The notes under the pieces were generated by a model. That model worked only from the letters and a program-made list of their open reading frames with translations. It ran no database searches and was not told where the DNA came from. Below, piece after piece: positions 1-8,383 of a stretch of 64,000 nt of DNA. The translations under genes and the position numbers were made by a program. This DNA comes from Marinobacterium_E sp035458585 (GTDB taxonomy: Bacteria; Pseudomonadota; Gammaproteobacteria; Pseudomonadales; Balneatricaceae): positions 1 through 64,000 of the forward strand of contig DATHZN010000083.1 of the NCBI GenBank assembly GCA_035458585.1, in the 5' to 3' direction. Position 1 is the first letter of the stretch, and the number at the start of each line of letters is the position of its first letter.

Positions 1-2
1 AG

Positions 3-371
3 ATATTACGCGCTGCGCTTGCACCGGCTGAACCCTCAGGCCAGGATCGACAGGTGGCTGCTCAGGCTCGTGCGATGATTGCCGAAGCCCAGGCAGAGCT
101 GTCTCAGGGGGCAGGCGAGCGCGAGCGAGCGGAGAGTGCCATTGAGTCCCCAGATGAGAAAGAGACGCTGACGGCTTCTGCTGATGAATCCGAGGATGTT
201 CAGGACGACATTGCACTGAAAAAAGAGCGTGCTGCTGAGTCTCTTGCGGAGTTTCAGCAGACACTGAAAGAGGTCAACCAGCGCCTCGTTGAGGTCAACA
301 AACGCCTAACTGAACTGGGTGTATTGGAGGAGCTCTATGCTCCTGGTGCTGTGCTCGAGACGACAGCCTGA
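3..371 (+). CDS. C-terminal fragment of an unrecognised coiled-coil protein
   Basis: The reading frame is open from the left edge of the window (base 3) to the stop at 369-371, so the true start lies outside. A GTG at 54 is an internal candidate with no clear ribosome binding site. The visible 122 residues are Ala/Glu/Gln-rich and highly charged, and end in a helical segment with heptad-like spacing (about residues 75-115). No catalytic motif, membrane segment or known domain is visible. It converges on the esterase gene with only 12 bp between the stops. The family is unknown; it could be the tail of a structural or scaffolding protein. Confidence 0.5.
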   Translation: MLRAALAPAEPSGQDRQVAAQARAMIAEAQAELSQGAGERERAESAIESPDEKETLTASADESEDVQDDIALKKERAAESLAEFQQTLKEVNQRLVEVNKRLTELGVLEELYAPGAVLETTA

Positions 372-383
372 GGGCGCTCCAAT

Positions 384-1139
384 CTACCCCAAAAAACCAC
401 GTACAACACGCATAAAGGTCTCTGGTTTCTCAGCATGAGGCCAGTGCCCAGCGTCATTGATGATTCTCAGTTTTACTTGTGGGAAACGACTAACCACTGC
501 TGGTTGATATTCGCTCTGCAAATAGTTTGAGCTAGCCCCTTTTATAAATAACGTGGGTTTATTGAACTCACCTTCCACTGGAGCAGAGGCGATCTTAGCG
601 TACTCGCTCTCTAGGGTATTGAAATTCGCTCGCCACTTAAAGCCAGACTCGTCGCGGTAAAGATTTTTTAGAAGAAAGGAGCGCACGCCGGGCTCACTTA
701 CCCAACGGCTGAGTTGTGTATCAGCTTCAGAACGACTTTTAATCTGGTGTAGATCGATGGCGTTAATGGCGGTGAAAATTTCACTGTGATGCGCCGGATA
801 GGCGACTGGTGCAATATCCACCACAATGAGTCTATCAACACGCTCGGGATTTTTTATCGCAAACTCCATGGCGACTTTGCCGCCCATAGAGTGACCCAAT
901 AGTGAGACGCTGTCGAGCTTCAACGCGTCCAATAACTCACGTAGATCCTCTGCCATCGCGGGGTAGGAGTGTTCCTCACTGTGAGGGGATCGACCATGGT
1001 TGCGTAAATCAGGTGCAATTACTTCCCACTCTTGGGCGAGTGCTTTAACGCTACTGCCCAGGTTCTCCCAGGTACCAAATAGTCCATGGAGTATAACCAG
1101 TGGACGTCCCTGTCCACTGCGGTGATAGTGCAACTGCAT
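384..1139 (-). CDS. ybfF: Alpha/beta hydrolase, YbfF-type esterase
   Basis: A 251-residue single-domain alpha/beta hydrolase resembling the E. coli YbfF acyl-CoA/ester hydrolase. Visible features are the oxyanion-hole HGLFG at residues 18-22, the nucleophile elbow GHSMGG with Ser84, and the late catalytic His232 in AGHWPHAEKP. The N-terminal pattern HYHRSGQGRPLVILHG is typical of the family. There is no signal peptide, so it is cytoplasmic. It lies 3 bp downstream of the fklB-like gene on the same strand and is probably co-transcribed with it. The physiological ester substrate cannot be told from sequence. Confidence 0.88.
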   Translation of the reverse strand: MQLHYHRSGQGRPLVILHGLFGTWENLGSSVKALAQEWEVIAPDLRNHGRSPHSEEHSYPAMAEDLRELLDALKLDSVSLLGHSMGGKVAMEFAIKNPERVDRLIVVDIAPVAYPAHHSEIFTAINAIDLHQIKSRSEADTQLSRWVSEPGVRSFLLKNLYRDESGFKWRANFNTLESEYAKIASAPVEGEFNKPTLFIKGASSNYLQSEYQPAVVSRFPQVKLRIINDAGHWPHAEKPETFMRVVRGFLG

Positions 1140-1142
1140 TGT

Positions 1143-1769
1143 TTAGAGGATATCCAGCAGCTCGACGTCAAATACCAGTGTTGCATAGGGTGGGATGCCG
1201 CCTGGTGAACCCTGCGCACCGTAGGCAAGGTCGTAAGGGATATAGAGTTTCCATTTGGCCCCAACGTTCATCAGCTGCAGTGCTTCTGTCCAGCCTGAGA
1301 TTACACCGCTGACCGGAAATTCAGCGGGCTGGCCACGCTCGTAGGAGCTGTCGAAGGTACGGCCGTCGATAAAAGTGCCGTGATAGTGCACGCGAACACG
1401 CGACTGTTTCGCAGGTTTATCGCTGTTGGCATCGCCAGCTTCAATCACTTCGTACTGTAGCCCCGAATCAGTGACTGAAACCTCTTCGCGTTTGGCATTT
1501 TCGTCCAGGAAAGTCTGGCCTTCAGCCGCTTTAGCTTTGGCTTCAGCTTCCTGCTCGGAACGAAGTCGCTCTGTCAGCTCGTTAAAAGCAGCTTGCAGGT
1601 CCTCGGCATCGATACGCAGAGCCTCGCCGTTGAATGCGTCTTTTAGTCCAAGCGCTGCAGCGTCAACATCGGCCCCCTTGAAACCGTTCTGAGCCAGCTG
1701 CTCGCCCATTTGTCTGCCGATGCCGTAGCTGGCACGTTGCTCCACGGTTTCCAGTTTTACGTCGCTCAT
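1143..1769 (-). CDS. fklB: FKBP-type peptidyl-prolyl isomerase, FklB-like
   Basis: A 208-residue protein that follows E. coli FklB (FKBP22) from end to end. It has an N-terminal helical dimerisation region (about residues 5-95, with the family signature ASYGIG) and a C-terminal FKBP domain (about 105-208) with VRVHYHG, DGRTFDSS, GVISGW, IPYDLAYG and IPPYATLVFDVELL. It catalyses prolyl cis-trans isomerisation and assists folding. No signal peptide is present, so it is cytoplasmic. I chose the ATG at 1769 (MSDVKLET) over an in-frame TTG six bases upstream. It precedes the esterase gene by 3 bp. Confidence 0.92.
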   Translation of the reverse strand: MSDVKLETVEQRASYGIGRQMGEQLAQNGFKGADVDAAALGLKDAFNGEALRIDAEDLQAAFNELTERLRSEQEAEAKAKAAEGQTFLDENAKREEVSVTDSGLQYEVIEAGDANSDKPAKQSRVRVHYHGTFIDGRTFDSSYERGQPAEFPVSGVISGWTEALQLMNVGAKWKLYIPYDLAYGAQGSPGGIPPYATLVFDVELLDIL

Positions 1770-1824
1770 GGTCAATCCATATCTGTATGAGGTTTAAATG
1801 AGGAGGCAGGGTACCACAGCCAAA

Positions 1825-2634
1825 TCACTTTTGCTGAACGAACAGTAATGGATCTACACGGGTATTGTTGAGGCTTACGCCCCAGTGAAGATGCGGGCCT
1901 GTGGCGCGCCCCGTTTTACCCACCAGACCAATTTGATCGCCTGTCTCTAGGCGCTGTCCGAGTTCGACAGAAATCTCGCTCATATGGCAATACATCGTCG
2001 ACAGGCCGTAACCATGGTCAACGATTATGGTGTTTCCATTGAAGAAATACTCCCCTTTAGCCGTAACAACTCCCGGGGCAGCGGCAGTGATAATAGAACG
2101 ATCGGGAGCGGCAATGTCCAGTCCCGAGTGCGGGGAGCGGGGTTGATCATTGTAGAAACGCTTCAGACCAAAGGCACTTGAGTAAGGACCTTCGGCGGGT
2201 ATTTCAAGGCGAGTAATGACTGCGCCGGGTTCACTCCAGATTTTATAAGCTGCTTTCTGTTCTGCCGATTCGCGTCTCCAGCGCTCAACCTGAGCTGGGT
2301 CAGGTTCAACGTATTTTCGCTCTTTAATCTGAAGACGTTGCTCTGGGTAGGCCTTGTCGCCGATGCCAAAGCTAATCGGTTTACCGTTGACACTCAATTG
2401 TTGCTGTTCATCAGCCTTCGCATTGAGTGGAATACCCACCACAGCAACCCAACCCTCTGCTTCCTCTGCGGGAAGCACCATGACACGATGACCCAGATAC
2501 TCAACTTTTGGGGCTGAGGTGGATGATGGCAGATCAATCAGTGCAATACCCCCGGGTACACGAGACTCCTGTGGGAGTGCAAAACTCACAGCGCTCCAAA
2601 GTGATATGAGGGTGATTAGGACTGAACGCAGCAT
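1825..2634 (-). CDS. Secreted M23 family peptidoglycan endopeptidase
   Basis: A 269-residue protein with an N-terminal signal peptide (about residues 1-19, ending SFA-LP), a beta-rich middle region, and a C-terminal LytM/M23 domain (about 145-265). All zinc and catalytic residues are present: His169 and Asp173 in HSGLDIA, His217 in YCHMS, and His248/His250 in GPHLHWG. It should act in the periplasm and cleave peptidoglycan crosslinks or stem peptides. The active site is complete, unlike EnvC or NlpD, which are degenerate activators. It starts 11 bp downstream of the xseA stop on the same strand, a common pairing in gammaproteobacteria. Confidence 0.9.
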   Translation of the reverse strand: MLRSVLITLISLWSAVSFALPQESRVPGGIALIDLPSSTSAPKVEYLGHRVMVLPAEEAEGWVAVVGIPLNAKADEQQQLSVNGKPISFGIGDKAYPEQRLQIKERKYVEPDPAQVERWRRESAEQKAAYKIWSEPGAVITRLEIPAEGPYSSAFGLKRFYNDQPRSPHSGLDIAAPDRSIITAAAPGVVTAKGEYFFNGNTIIVDHGYGLSTMYCHMSEISVELGQRLETGDQIGLVGKTGRATGPHLHWGVSLNNTRVDPLLFVQQK

Positions 2635-2645
2635 TGGTAGACTCC

Positions 2646-4001
2646 TTATCTGTCTGTCACTGGATAAATTTTGGTGACCCGGGTCTCAACTGATCCTTGG
2701 CTAAATCGAACTCTAAGCTCATCGCCCGGTTGCAGGTCGCTTGAACTGCGCACCAGTGAGCCGTTCTCTGCTTGCGCCAGAGCGTAACCACGGTCAAGTG
2801 TGGCCAGTGGGCTAATTGCATTGAGTCGGCTTGCTTGTTGTCCCAGCAGAAGTTTGCGACGCTCAATGAGCGTCTGTATCCGCCGTTGTAGTTGGACTTG
2901 GAGATCTTTCACTTGTAGTCGCTGTCGGACAATCTGACGGGCTGGATTCTGCGCATCAAGCCGCTGGCTCAAGTTGCGTAGGTGCTCCATGTGCTTGCGA
3001 ATTTGATAGCGCATTGCACGCTGCAGACGCATATCGAGTTCATCGCAGCGCTGTTGTTGCTCCCGGATACGGTCTCCTGGGTGGCGAAGTTGCCTTCGTG
3101 CCGCCATCAAACGCTCGCGTTGGCGTCGCAGGTGCCACTGCATACGTTGCTCGAGGCCTGAACCGAGTTGTGACAACCGTTGGCGAATAGCGTTCTGGTC
3201 CGGGCTGAGCATCTCTGCCGCGGCTGTTGGGGTGGGGGCGCGAAGGTCGGCTACCAAGTCACTGATAGAGAGATCAACTTCGTGCCCCACCGCCGAGACG
3301 ATTGGGATGTCAGAAGCCAGAATAGCACGCGCAACCCTCTCCTCGTTGAATGGCCAAAGATCCTCCAGCGAACCACCACCTCTCCCGACAATCAGAACGT
3401 CTGCTGTGCCATGGCGGTTTGCCAGCTCAATGGCAGCCACGATCTGATCGGCGGCCTCAGCTCCCTGCACAAGGCTTGGGTAGAGGTTGACCGCTATACC
3501 TGGCTGGCGCCGTTTAAAAGCAGTGAGGATGTCATGCAGCGCGGCTCCGGTAGGAGAGGTGACAACACCCACAACCCTGGGGTGTGAAGGTATGGCTCTT
3601 TTTCGCTCCTGTGCAAATAATCCCTCAGCATTTAACCGCTGTTTGAGGCGATCAAATGCTTGCTGCAACTGCCCCTGTCCATCTTCCTGCATCTGCTCGA
3701 TAATAAGCTGGAAGTCACCGCGCCCCTCGTAAAGGCTTACTTTTGCGGTGCAGACAACCGCAGAGCCCTCCTGTGGTCGAAACCTTACCTGGGCGTTTCG
3801 ACCGCGAAACATCGCACAGCGTACCTGAGCGCGCTCATCTTTCAGAGTGAAGTACCAATGCCCCGAGGTGGCGCGGGTCAGGTTGCTGACCTCCCCGCAG
3901 ACTCGGAGTGATAGGAAAGAGTGCTCTAGCAGAGACTTCGCCTGACGATTGAGCTCGCTGACGCTGATCGCTTTGTTGGCATTGGCTGTGTATTCGTTCA
4001 T
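2646..4001 (-). CDS. xseA: Exodeoxyribonuclease VII large subunit
   Basis: A 451-residue protein matching XseA in length and order. The N-terminal OB-fold (about residues 8-105, with SELNRQAKSLLE and GHWYFTLKD) is followed by the catalytic core (about 125-320) with GVVTSPTGAALHD, GRGGGSLEDLW and SAVGHEVD, then a long Arg/Gln-rich coiled coil and the C-terminal DRGYALAQ segment. With the small subunit XseB (not in this window) it degrades single-stranded DNA. It is divergent from guaB and 145 bp away. The ATG at 4001 starts MNEYTANANKAISVSEL, the usual N-terminus. Confidence 0.96.
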   Translation of the reverse strand: MNEYTANANKAISVSELNRQAKSLLEHSFLSLRVCGEVSNLTRATSGHWYFTLKDERAQVRCAMFRGRNAQVRFRPQEGSAVVCTAKVSLYEGRGDFQLIIEQMQEDGQGQLQQAFDRLKQRLNAEGLFAQERKRAIPSHPRVVGVVTSPTGAALHDILTAFKRRQPGIAVNLYPSLVQGAEAADQIVAAIELANRHGTADVLIVGRGGGSLEDLWPFNEERVARAILASDIPIVSAVGHEVDLSISDLVADLRAPTPTAAAEMLSPDQNAIRQRLSQLGSGLEQRMQWHLRRQRERLMAARRQLRHPGDRIREQQQRCDELDMRLQRAMRYQIRKHMEHLRNLSQRLDAQNPARQIVRQRLQVKDLQVQLQRRIQTLIERRKLLLGQQASRLNAISPLATLDRGYALAQAENGSLVRSSSDLQPGDELRVRFSQGSVETRVTKIYPVTDR

Positions 4002-4079
4002 AGGTACATAGTACCGAGCAAAGCTGAACGATAACAGTCTGAAAGCTGAGTCGTTGTTTGTTCAAAGCACTATTTCAGA

Positions 4080-4108
4080 TTGTGTGGAGGGGTCTTTTTT
4101 TGTATAAT
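4080..4108 (+). promoter_or_regulatory. Sigma-70 promoter for guaB
   Basis: TTGTGT at 4080-4085 and a perfect TATAAT at 4103-4108 are separated by 17 bp. The predicted transcription start near 4115 leaves a leader of about 30 bases before the guaB ATG at 4147, which is preceded by ACAGG. It sits in the xseA-guaB divergent gap. Confidence 0.75.
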
Positions 4109-4146
4109 TTCGCGTTTAAATTTTACCCAAAATGACAGGTTCACCC

Positions 4147-5616
4147 ATGCTGCGAGTTGTCGAAGAAGCACTGACGTATGACGACGTTCTGCTGGTTCCC
4201 GCTTATTCGGAAGTTTTGCCGAAAAACGTTGAGCTGAAAACGCGCCTGACTAAAGGCATTCAGCTGAACATACCATTGGTCTCTGCCGCGATGGATACAG
4301 TCACGGAAGGCCGTTTGGCAATCGCTATGGCACAGGAAGGTGCGATCGGTATCATCCACAAAAACCTTACGCCTGAACAGCAAGCTGACGAGGTCCGTCG
4401 CGTCAAGAAATACGAGTCAGGTATCGTATCAGACCCTGTCACCTGTACGCCTGACACCACCGTAGGGCAAATACGTGAGCTATCTGATCGCGTTGGTTTT
4501 TCAGGCTTCCCAGTCGTTGATGATGGCGAACTGGTCGGTATAGTGACCAGCCGCGATGTTCGGTTTGAGAGCGATGCGGATGCCAAGGTCTACAGCATTA
4601 TGACGCCCAAAGAGCGTTTGGTGACTGTGCGTGAGGACGAAGATGAGTCTGTGATCTCTGAGCTGCTGCGAAAGCATCGTATTGAGAAGATACTCTTGGT
4701 GGATGCTAACTTCGGTCTGGCGGGCATGGTCACCGTCAAAGATATGAAGAAAGCGCAGAAGTACCCTAACGCTGCGAAAGACAGCCGTGGCCGCCTGATT
4801 GTGGGTGCCGCCGTAGGCACGGGTGCAGAGACCGAAGCTCGGGTTCGGGCGTTGGTTGATGCGGGTGTGGACCTGATTGTTGTAGATACTGCGCATGGTC
4901 ACTCAAAAGGGGTAATAGACCGTGTGCGCTGGGTTAAAGAGACTTTCCCGCAGGTGCAGGTCATCGGTGGCAACATTGCGACGGCTGAAGCTGCTATTGC
5001 GCTGGCGGATGCAGGTGCAGATGGTGTTAAAGTTGGCATAGGCCCGGGCTCCATCTGTACCACCCGAATCGTTGCAGGGATTGGTGTGCCGCAGATCAGC
5101 GCTGTTGCAAATGTAGCTGCAGCATTGAAGGATCGCGGAGTACCGCTAATTGCCGACGGTGGTATTCGCTTCTCGGGTGACATTGCCAAGGCGATCGCTG
5201 CAGGTGCATCGGCTGTCATGGTGGGCTCTATGCTCGCGGGTACCGACGAGGCACCCGGCGAAGTTGAACTGTTCCAGGGACGTGCATTTAAGTCATACCG
5301 TGGCATGGGCTCTCTCGGTGCAATGTCCGGCTCAACCGGCTCCTCTGATCGCTATTTCCAGGACGCGAAAGCCGGGGAAGATAAGTTGGTACCGGAGGGG
5401 ATTGAAGGACGAGTGCCGTGTAAAGGACCGCTCTCCGGTGTTGTACACCAGTTGATGGGTGGTCTGCGCGCATCAATGGGCTACACGGGATCAGCAACAA
5501 TCGATCAGATGCGCACCGAACCTAAGTTCGTGCGCATCACCAACGCGGGTATGAGCGAAAGCCACGTGCACGACGTCAGTATTACCAAAGAGGCTCCCAA
5601 CTACCGTATCAGGTAG
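4147..5616 (+). CDS. guaB: IMP dehydrogenase
   Basis: A 489-residue enzyme oxidising IMP to XMP with NAD+, the committed step of GMP synthesis. The barrel begins with EALTYDDVLLVPAYSEVLP and is interrupted by a CBS pair (about residues 92-205). The catalytic Cys304 lies in GPGSICTTR, and the flap region RGMGSLGAM is present. I chose the ATG at 4147 (MLRVVEEAL), not the ATG at 4132, because it matches the family N-terminus and has an AGG eight bases upstream. It is followed by guaA after a 93-bp gap with a hairpin, the usual guaBA order. Confidence 0.97.
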   Translation: MLRVVEEALTYDDVLLVPAYSEVLPKNVELKTRLTKGIQLNIPLVSAAMDTVTEGRLAIAMAQEGAIGIIHKNLTPEQQADEVRRVKKYESGIVSDPVTCTPDTTVGQIRELSDRVGFSGFPVVDDGELVGIVTSRDVRFESDADAKVYSIMTPKERLVTVREDEDESVISELLRKHRIEKILLVDANFGLAGMVTVKDMKKAQKYPNAAKDSRGRLIVGAAVGTGAETEARVRALVDAGVDLIVVDTAHGHSKGVIDRVRWVKETFPQVQVIGGNIATAEAAIALADAGADGVKVGIGPGSICTTRIVAGIGVPQISAVANVAAALKDRGVPLIADGGIRFSGDIAKAIAAGASAVMVGSMLAGTDEAPGEVELFQGRAFKSYRGMGSLGAMSGSTGSSDRYFQDAKAGEDKLVPEGIEGRVPCKGPLSGVVHQLMGGLRASMGYTGSATIDQMRTEPKFVRITNAGMSESHVHDVSITKEAPNYRIR

Positions 5617-5641
5617 CAAGAGCAAGCAACGCATAACCAAG

Positions 5642-5669
5642 TGGGGTAAGTTAAACTGCCCCATTTTTT
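5642..5669 (+). terminator. Intercistronic hairpin with T-tract between guaB and guaA
   Basis: TGGGG at 5642-5646 pairs with CCCCA at 5659-5663, and AGTTAAACT adds a small internal pairing. Six T residues follow. The stem is short, so it probably attenuates rather than fully stops transcription into guaA. Confidence 0.5.
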
Positions 5670-5709
5670 ATTTACGGGCCTTGATTCGCCCCTCGGTGGA
5701 GCCACTGAA

Positions 5710-7290
5710 ATGAGTCTGGATATTCATGCACAGCGCATTCTGATTTTGGATTTTGGATCGCAGTACACACAACTTATCGCACGGCGTGTGCGTGAAATCG
5801 GCGTCTATTCTGAGATCTACGCCTGGGATATGGATGAGGCAGAGATCCGCGCATTCAACCCCAAGGGAATTATCCTCGCTGGCGGACCCGAGTCGGTGAC
5901 AGAGCTAGACTCTCCGCGTGCGCCGCAGGTTGTATTTGATCTGGGCGTACCCGTCCTCGGTATCTGCTACGGTATGCAGACTATGGCGGAGCAGCTCGGC
6001 GGGAAGGTCGCAAGCTCGGATGATCGTGAGTTTGGGTACGCGCGGGTGCGTTTGTCAGATAGTCCAAGTCGCCTGCTTGAGGGCATTGAGGATCATGTTG
6101 CCAACAACGGTGTGCTCTCACTCGATGTATGGATGAGCCACGGTGATAAAGTTGTGACCATGCCTCAGGGGTTTCACTGTATCGCTGCCACCGAGTCTGC
6201 TCCTATCGCAGCTATGTGCGATCCGATCCGCCAGCTCTTTGGTGTGCAGTTCCACCCTGAGGTCACTCACACCAAGCAGGGTCTGCGGATACTTGAGCGT
6301 TTTGTGCGTGAAATTTGTGGTACGGAAGCACTCTGGACAGCCTCTAATATCATCAATGATATGATCGAGCGTGTGCAGCAACAGGTCGGCAATGACAAAG
6401 TCCTTTTGGGTCTTTCAGGCGGTGTAGACTCATCTGTCGTAGCAGCACTGCTGCACAAGGCGATTGGCGATAAGTTGACCTGTGTCTTTGTAGACAACGG
6501 TCTGTTACGTAAGGCCGAGGGTGATCAGGTGATGGACATGTTCGCGAAGAACATGGGCGTTCGCGTTATTCGCGCGGATGCGGAGGAGATGTTCCTCTCG
6601 CGTCTGGCAGGAGAAAATGATCCTGAAGCCAAACGTAAGATTATTGGCAACACCTTTATTGAAGTGTTCGATCAAGAAGCGACAAAGCTGAGAGATTGTC
6701 GTTTTCTGGCACAGGGAACGATCTACCCAGATGTCATTGAGTCTGCTGCTTCTAAGACGGGCAAGGCGCACGTGATTAAGTCACATCACAACGTTGGTGG
6801 ACTGCCAGAAGATATGGCTTTTGAACTGGTTGAGCCTCTGCGTGAATTGTTCAAAGATGAAGTGCGCAAGATTGGTCTCGAGCTCGGTTTGCCTTACGAC
6901 ATGGTTTACCGCCACCCCTTCCCTGGTCCGGGTCTGGGAGTGCGTATTCTCGGTGAAGTTAAGAAGGAGTACGCGGATATCTTGCGCGAAGCGGATGCAA
7001 TCTTTATTGAAGAGCTGCATAACGCCGACTGGTATCACAAGACGAGCCAGGCGTTTGCCGTCTTTCTGCCGGTGAAGTCAGTGGGTGTGGTGGGTGATGG
7101 GCGCCGTTACGAGTATGTCATTGCGTTACGTGCGGTTGAGACCATCGACTTTATGACGGCCCGTTGGGCGCACCTGCCTTACGAGCTTCTAGAGACTGTA
7201 TCTAGCCGAATCATTAATGAGATCGCTAAGGTATCTCGTGTTACATACGATGTCTCATCTAAGCCACCCGCAACCATTGAGTGGGAGTGA
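5710..7290 (+). CDS. guaA: GMP synthase (glutamine-hydrolysing)
   Basis: A 526-residue two-domain enzyme that aminates XMP to GMP using glutamine and ATP. The class I glutamine amidotransferase domain (residues 1-205) has nucleophile Cys86 in GICYGMQ and the GVQFHPEV motif. The ATP-pyrophosphatase domain carries the P-loop LSGGVDSSV (about 235-243). The C-terminal dimerisation domain ends with PPATIEWE, as in most GuaA proteins. It lies downstream of guaB in the same orientation, and a strong terminator follows. Confidence 0.97.
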   Translation: MSLDIHAQRILILDFGSQYTQLIARRVREIGVYSEIYAWDMDEAEIRAFNPKGIILAGGPESVTELDSPRAPQVVFDLGVPVLGICYGMQTMAEQLGGKVASSDDREFGYARVRLSDSPSRLLEGIEDHVANNGVLSLDVWMSHGDKVVTMPQGFHCIAATESAPIAAMCDPIRQLFGVQFHPEVTHTKQGLRILERFVREICGTEALWTASNIINDMIERVQQQVGNDKVLLGLSGGVDSSVVAALLHKAIGDKLTCVFVDNGLLRKAEGDQVMDMFAKNMGVRVIRADAEEMFLSRLAGENDPEAKRKIIGNTFIEVFDQEATKLRDCRFLAQGTIYPDVIESAASKTGKAHVIKSHHNVGGLPEDMAFELVEPLRELFKDEVRKIGLELGLPYDMVYRHPFPGPGLGVRILGEVKKEYADILREADAIFIEELHNADWYHKTSQAFAVFLPVKSVGVVGDGRRYEYVIALRAVETIDFMTARWAHLPYELLETVSSRIINEIAKVSRVTYDVSSKPPATIEWE

Positions 7291-7326
7291 GACTCGGTAG
7301 TCGATCTTAGTTAACTATCAACCGCA

Positions 7327-7350
7327 AACGCCCTCTTTGAGGGCGTTTTT
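7327..7350 (+). terminator. Rho-independent terminator of guaA
   Basis: A 9-bp stem AACGCCCTC (7327-7335) pairs with GAGGGCGTT (7339-7347) across a TTT loop and runs into a T-tract. Confidence 0.85.
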
Positions 7351-7406
7351 GTTGGTATCAGTGGGCTAGAGAATCTGAACATAATTGTGGATTTACATGA
7401 AAATTT

Positions 7407-7420
7407 TGCAACCGGTTGCA
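7407..7420. promoter_or_regulatory. Perfect 14-bp palindrome, LacI-family operator type
   Basis: TGCAACCGGTTGCA is a perfect inverted repeat with the central CCGG typical of LacI-family operators such as those of GntR and PtxS. It lies 220 bp upstream of the accessory membrane protein gene. No LacI-type regulator is encoded in the window, so the cognate protein, if any, is elsewhere. Confidence 0.35.
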
Positions 7421-7533
7421 TGGATTTGGGTTGTAAAAGGAGGTGGATGTAATTCTTAGTACTTATGTCTTGTTTACAAGAATTATGTGATTTTGGGTGA
7501 AGTTGGCTACAGATCGATACCAATTATAAAAAA

Positions 7534-7558
7534 TTGCAAAAAGTTGCAAACATTGTAA
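7534..7558. repeat. Phased TTGCAA repeats upstream of membrane protein gene
   Basis: TTGCAA occurs at 7534-7539 and 7544-7549, and TTGTAA at 7553-7558, spaced 9-10 bp apart, about one helical turn. A further TTGCAA overlaps the palindrome near 7406. The phasing suggests a protein binding site just upstream of the gene starting at 7628. Confidence 0.35.
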
Positions 7559-7627
7559 ATGGTGACACTTGTGGCATACTCGAAACAACACCGTTATGTG
7601 TTTTTCGCTGCCCAAGGAGGGATAAAA

Positions 7628-8209
7628 ATGAGATACCTGCAGTCGGATCTCGTTTTTCAGGTGCTTATGTACCTTGTGTTGATGCTCGCCTTTATGGTGC
7701 AGTTTAATGTAATTTTTCCGCTGGAACAGATGATCGTGAGTTCTGGTGTGGTGAACCTGGTGAGCCTGCTGTTCATACCTTTCGGCTTCAAGGTGATCTT
7801 TGCAGCATTTGGAGGAGCTTCGGCGATACTGCCAATCTTCTTTGCCCATGCAACGATGGATCTCTACTTTGGCAGGAGCTTGCCTGAGGTTGCCCTTTAC
7901 GGTGTCATTGGTGCGTTCGTGGTCTTTTTTCCACTGGTGCTAATGAATTTCAGCCGCGAACGCCCTTTGCTAGCGCGTCTGGACCTCGCAGCAGGCAATA
8001 TTAACATCGCTAGGATTGTTGTTGTGCTGGCGGTTATCGCGACCATACTGAACTCCGTCATACATGCGACGATTCACCAGGGTTTACAGGTTGATCTTCT
8101 TGCATTTCGATACGTGGCTGGCGATCTGGGGGGGACTCTTTTCGTTCTGCTTGGGCTTGTGCTACTCAAGCGGCAACTTATCGGCCTCACACGCCGGATG
8201 CTTCGCTGA
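7628..8209 (+). CDS. Integral membrane protein of unknown function
   Basis: A 193-residue, strongly hydrophobic protein with about five or six predicted membrane segments (roughly residues 8-30, 40-62, 65-80, 88-107, 127-148 and 165-183) and a basic C-terminus (RRMLR). I do not recognise the family; the layout loosely recalls membrane sensor modules without an output domain. The ATG at 7628 has an excellent AAGGAGGG site 6 bases upstream, which excludes the in-frame upstream ATG at 7559. With the next gene it separates guaA from tadA, which is often a tighter neighbourhood in related bacteria, so it looks accessory. Its upstream region contains a palindrome and TTGCAA repeats. Confidence 0.75.
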   Translation: MRYLQSDLVFQVLMYLVLMLAFMVQFNVIFPLEQMIVSSGVVNLVSLLFIPFGFKVIFAAFGGASAILPIFFAHATMDLYFGRSLPEVALYGVIGAFVVFFPLVLMNFSRERPLLARLDLAAGNINIARIVVVLAVIATILNSVIHATIHQGLQVDLLAFRYVAGDLGGTLFVLLGLVLLKRQLIGLTRRMLR

Positions 8210-8282
8210 ACCTATCTGAGACAGGTCACCCTGCCTTTTTCCGACACGCGTCGTGAGTTTGTTTCATAATGTGGATTACCCT

Positions 8283-8315
8283 ACTACTAGTAGTGTTAAA
8301 AGGGTCTGCTATACT
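8283..8315 (+). promoter_or_regulatory. Extended -10 promoter with overlapping palindromic operator
   Basis: ACTACTAGTAGT at 8283-8294 is a perfect 12-bp palindrome. It covers the -35 region of an extended -10 element, TGC-TATACT at 8307-8315. A protein bound to the palindrome would block polymerase. The gene 68 bp downstream encodes a winged-helix protein, so autorepression is plausible. Confidence 0.45.
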
Positions 8316-8383
8316 GACTCTCGTAGAAAGGAATTACTTCCTGAAAATAATCCACAGGCGCGAGCCTAGCGAGGAGAGGCCTA

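Noticed and set aside
7463..7849. Minus-strand 128-residue ORF over the region upstream of the membrane protein gene
   Set aside because: It overlaps the well-supported gene at 7628 and has a His/Gln-rich, low-complexity translation typical of an antisense shadow.
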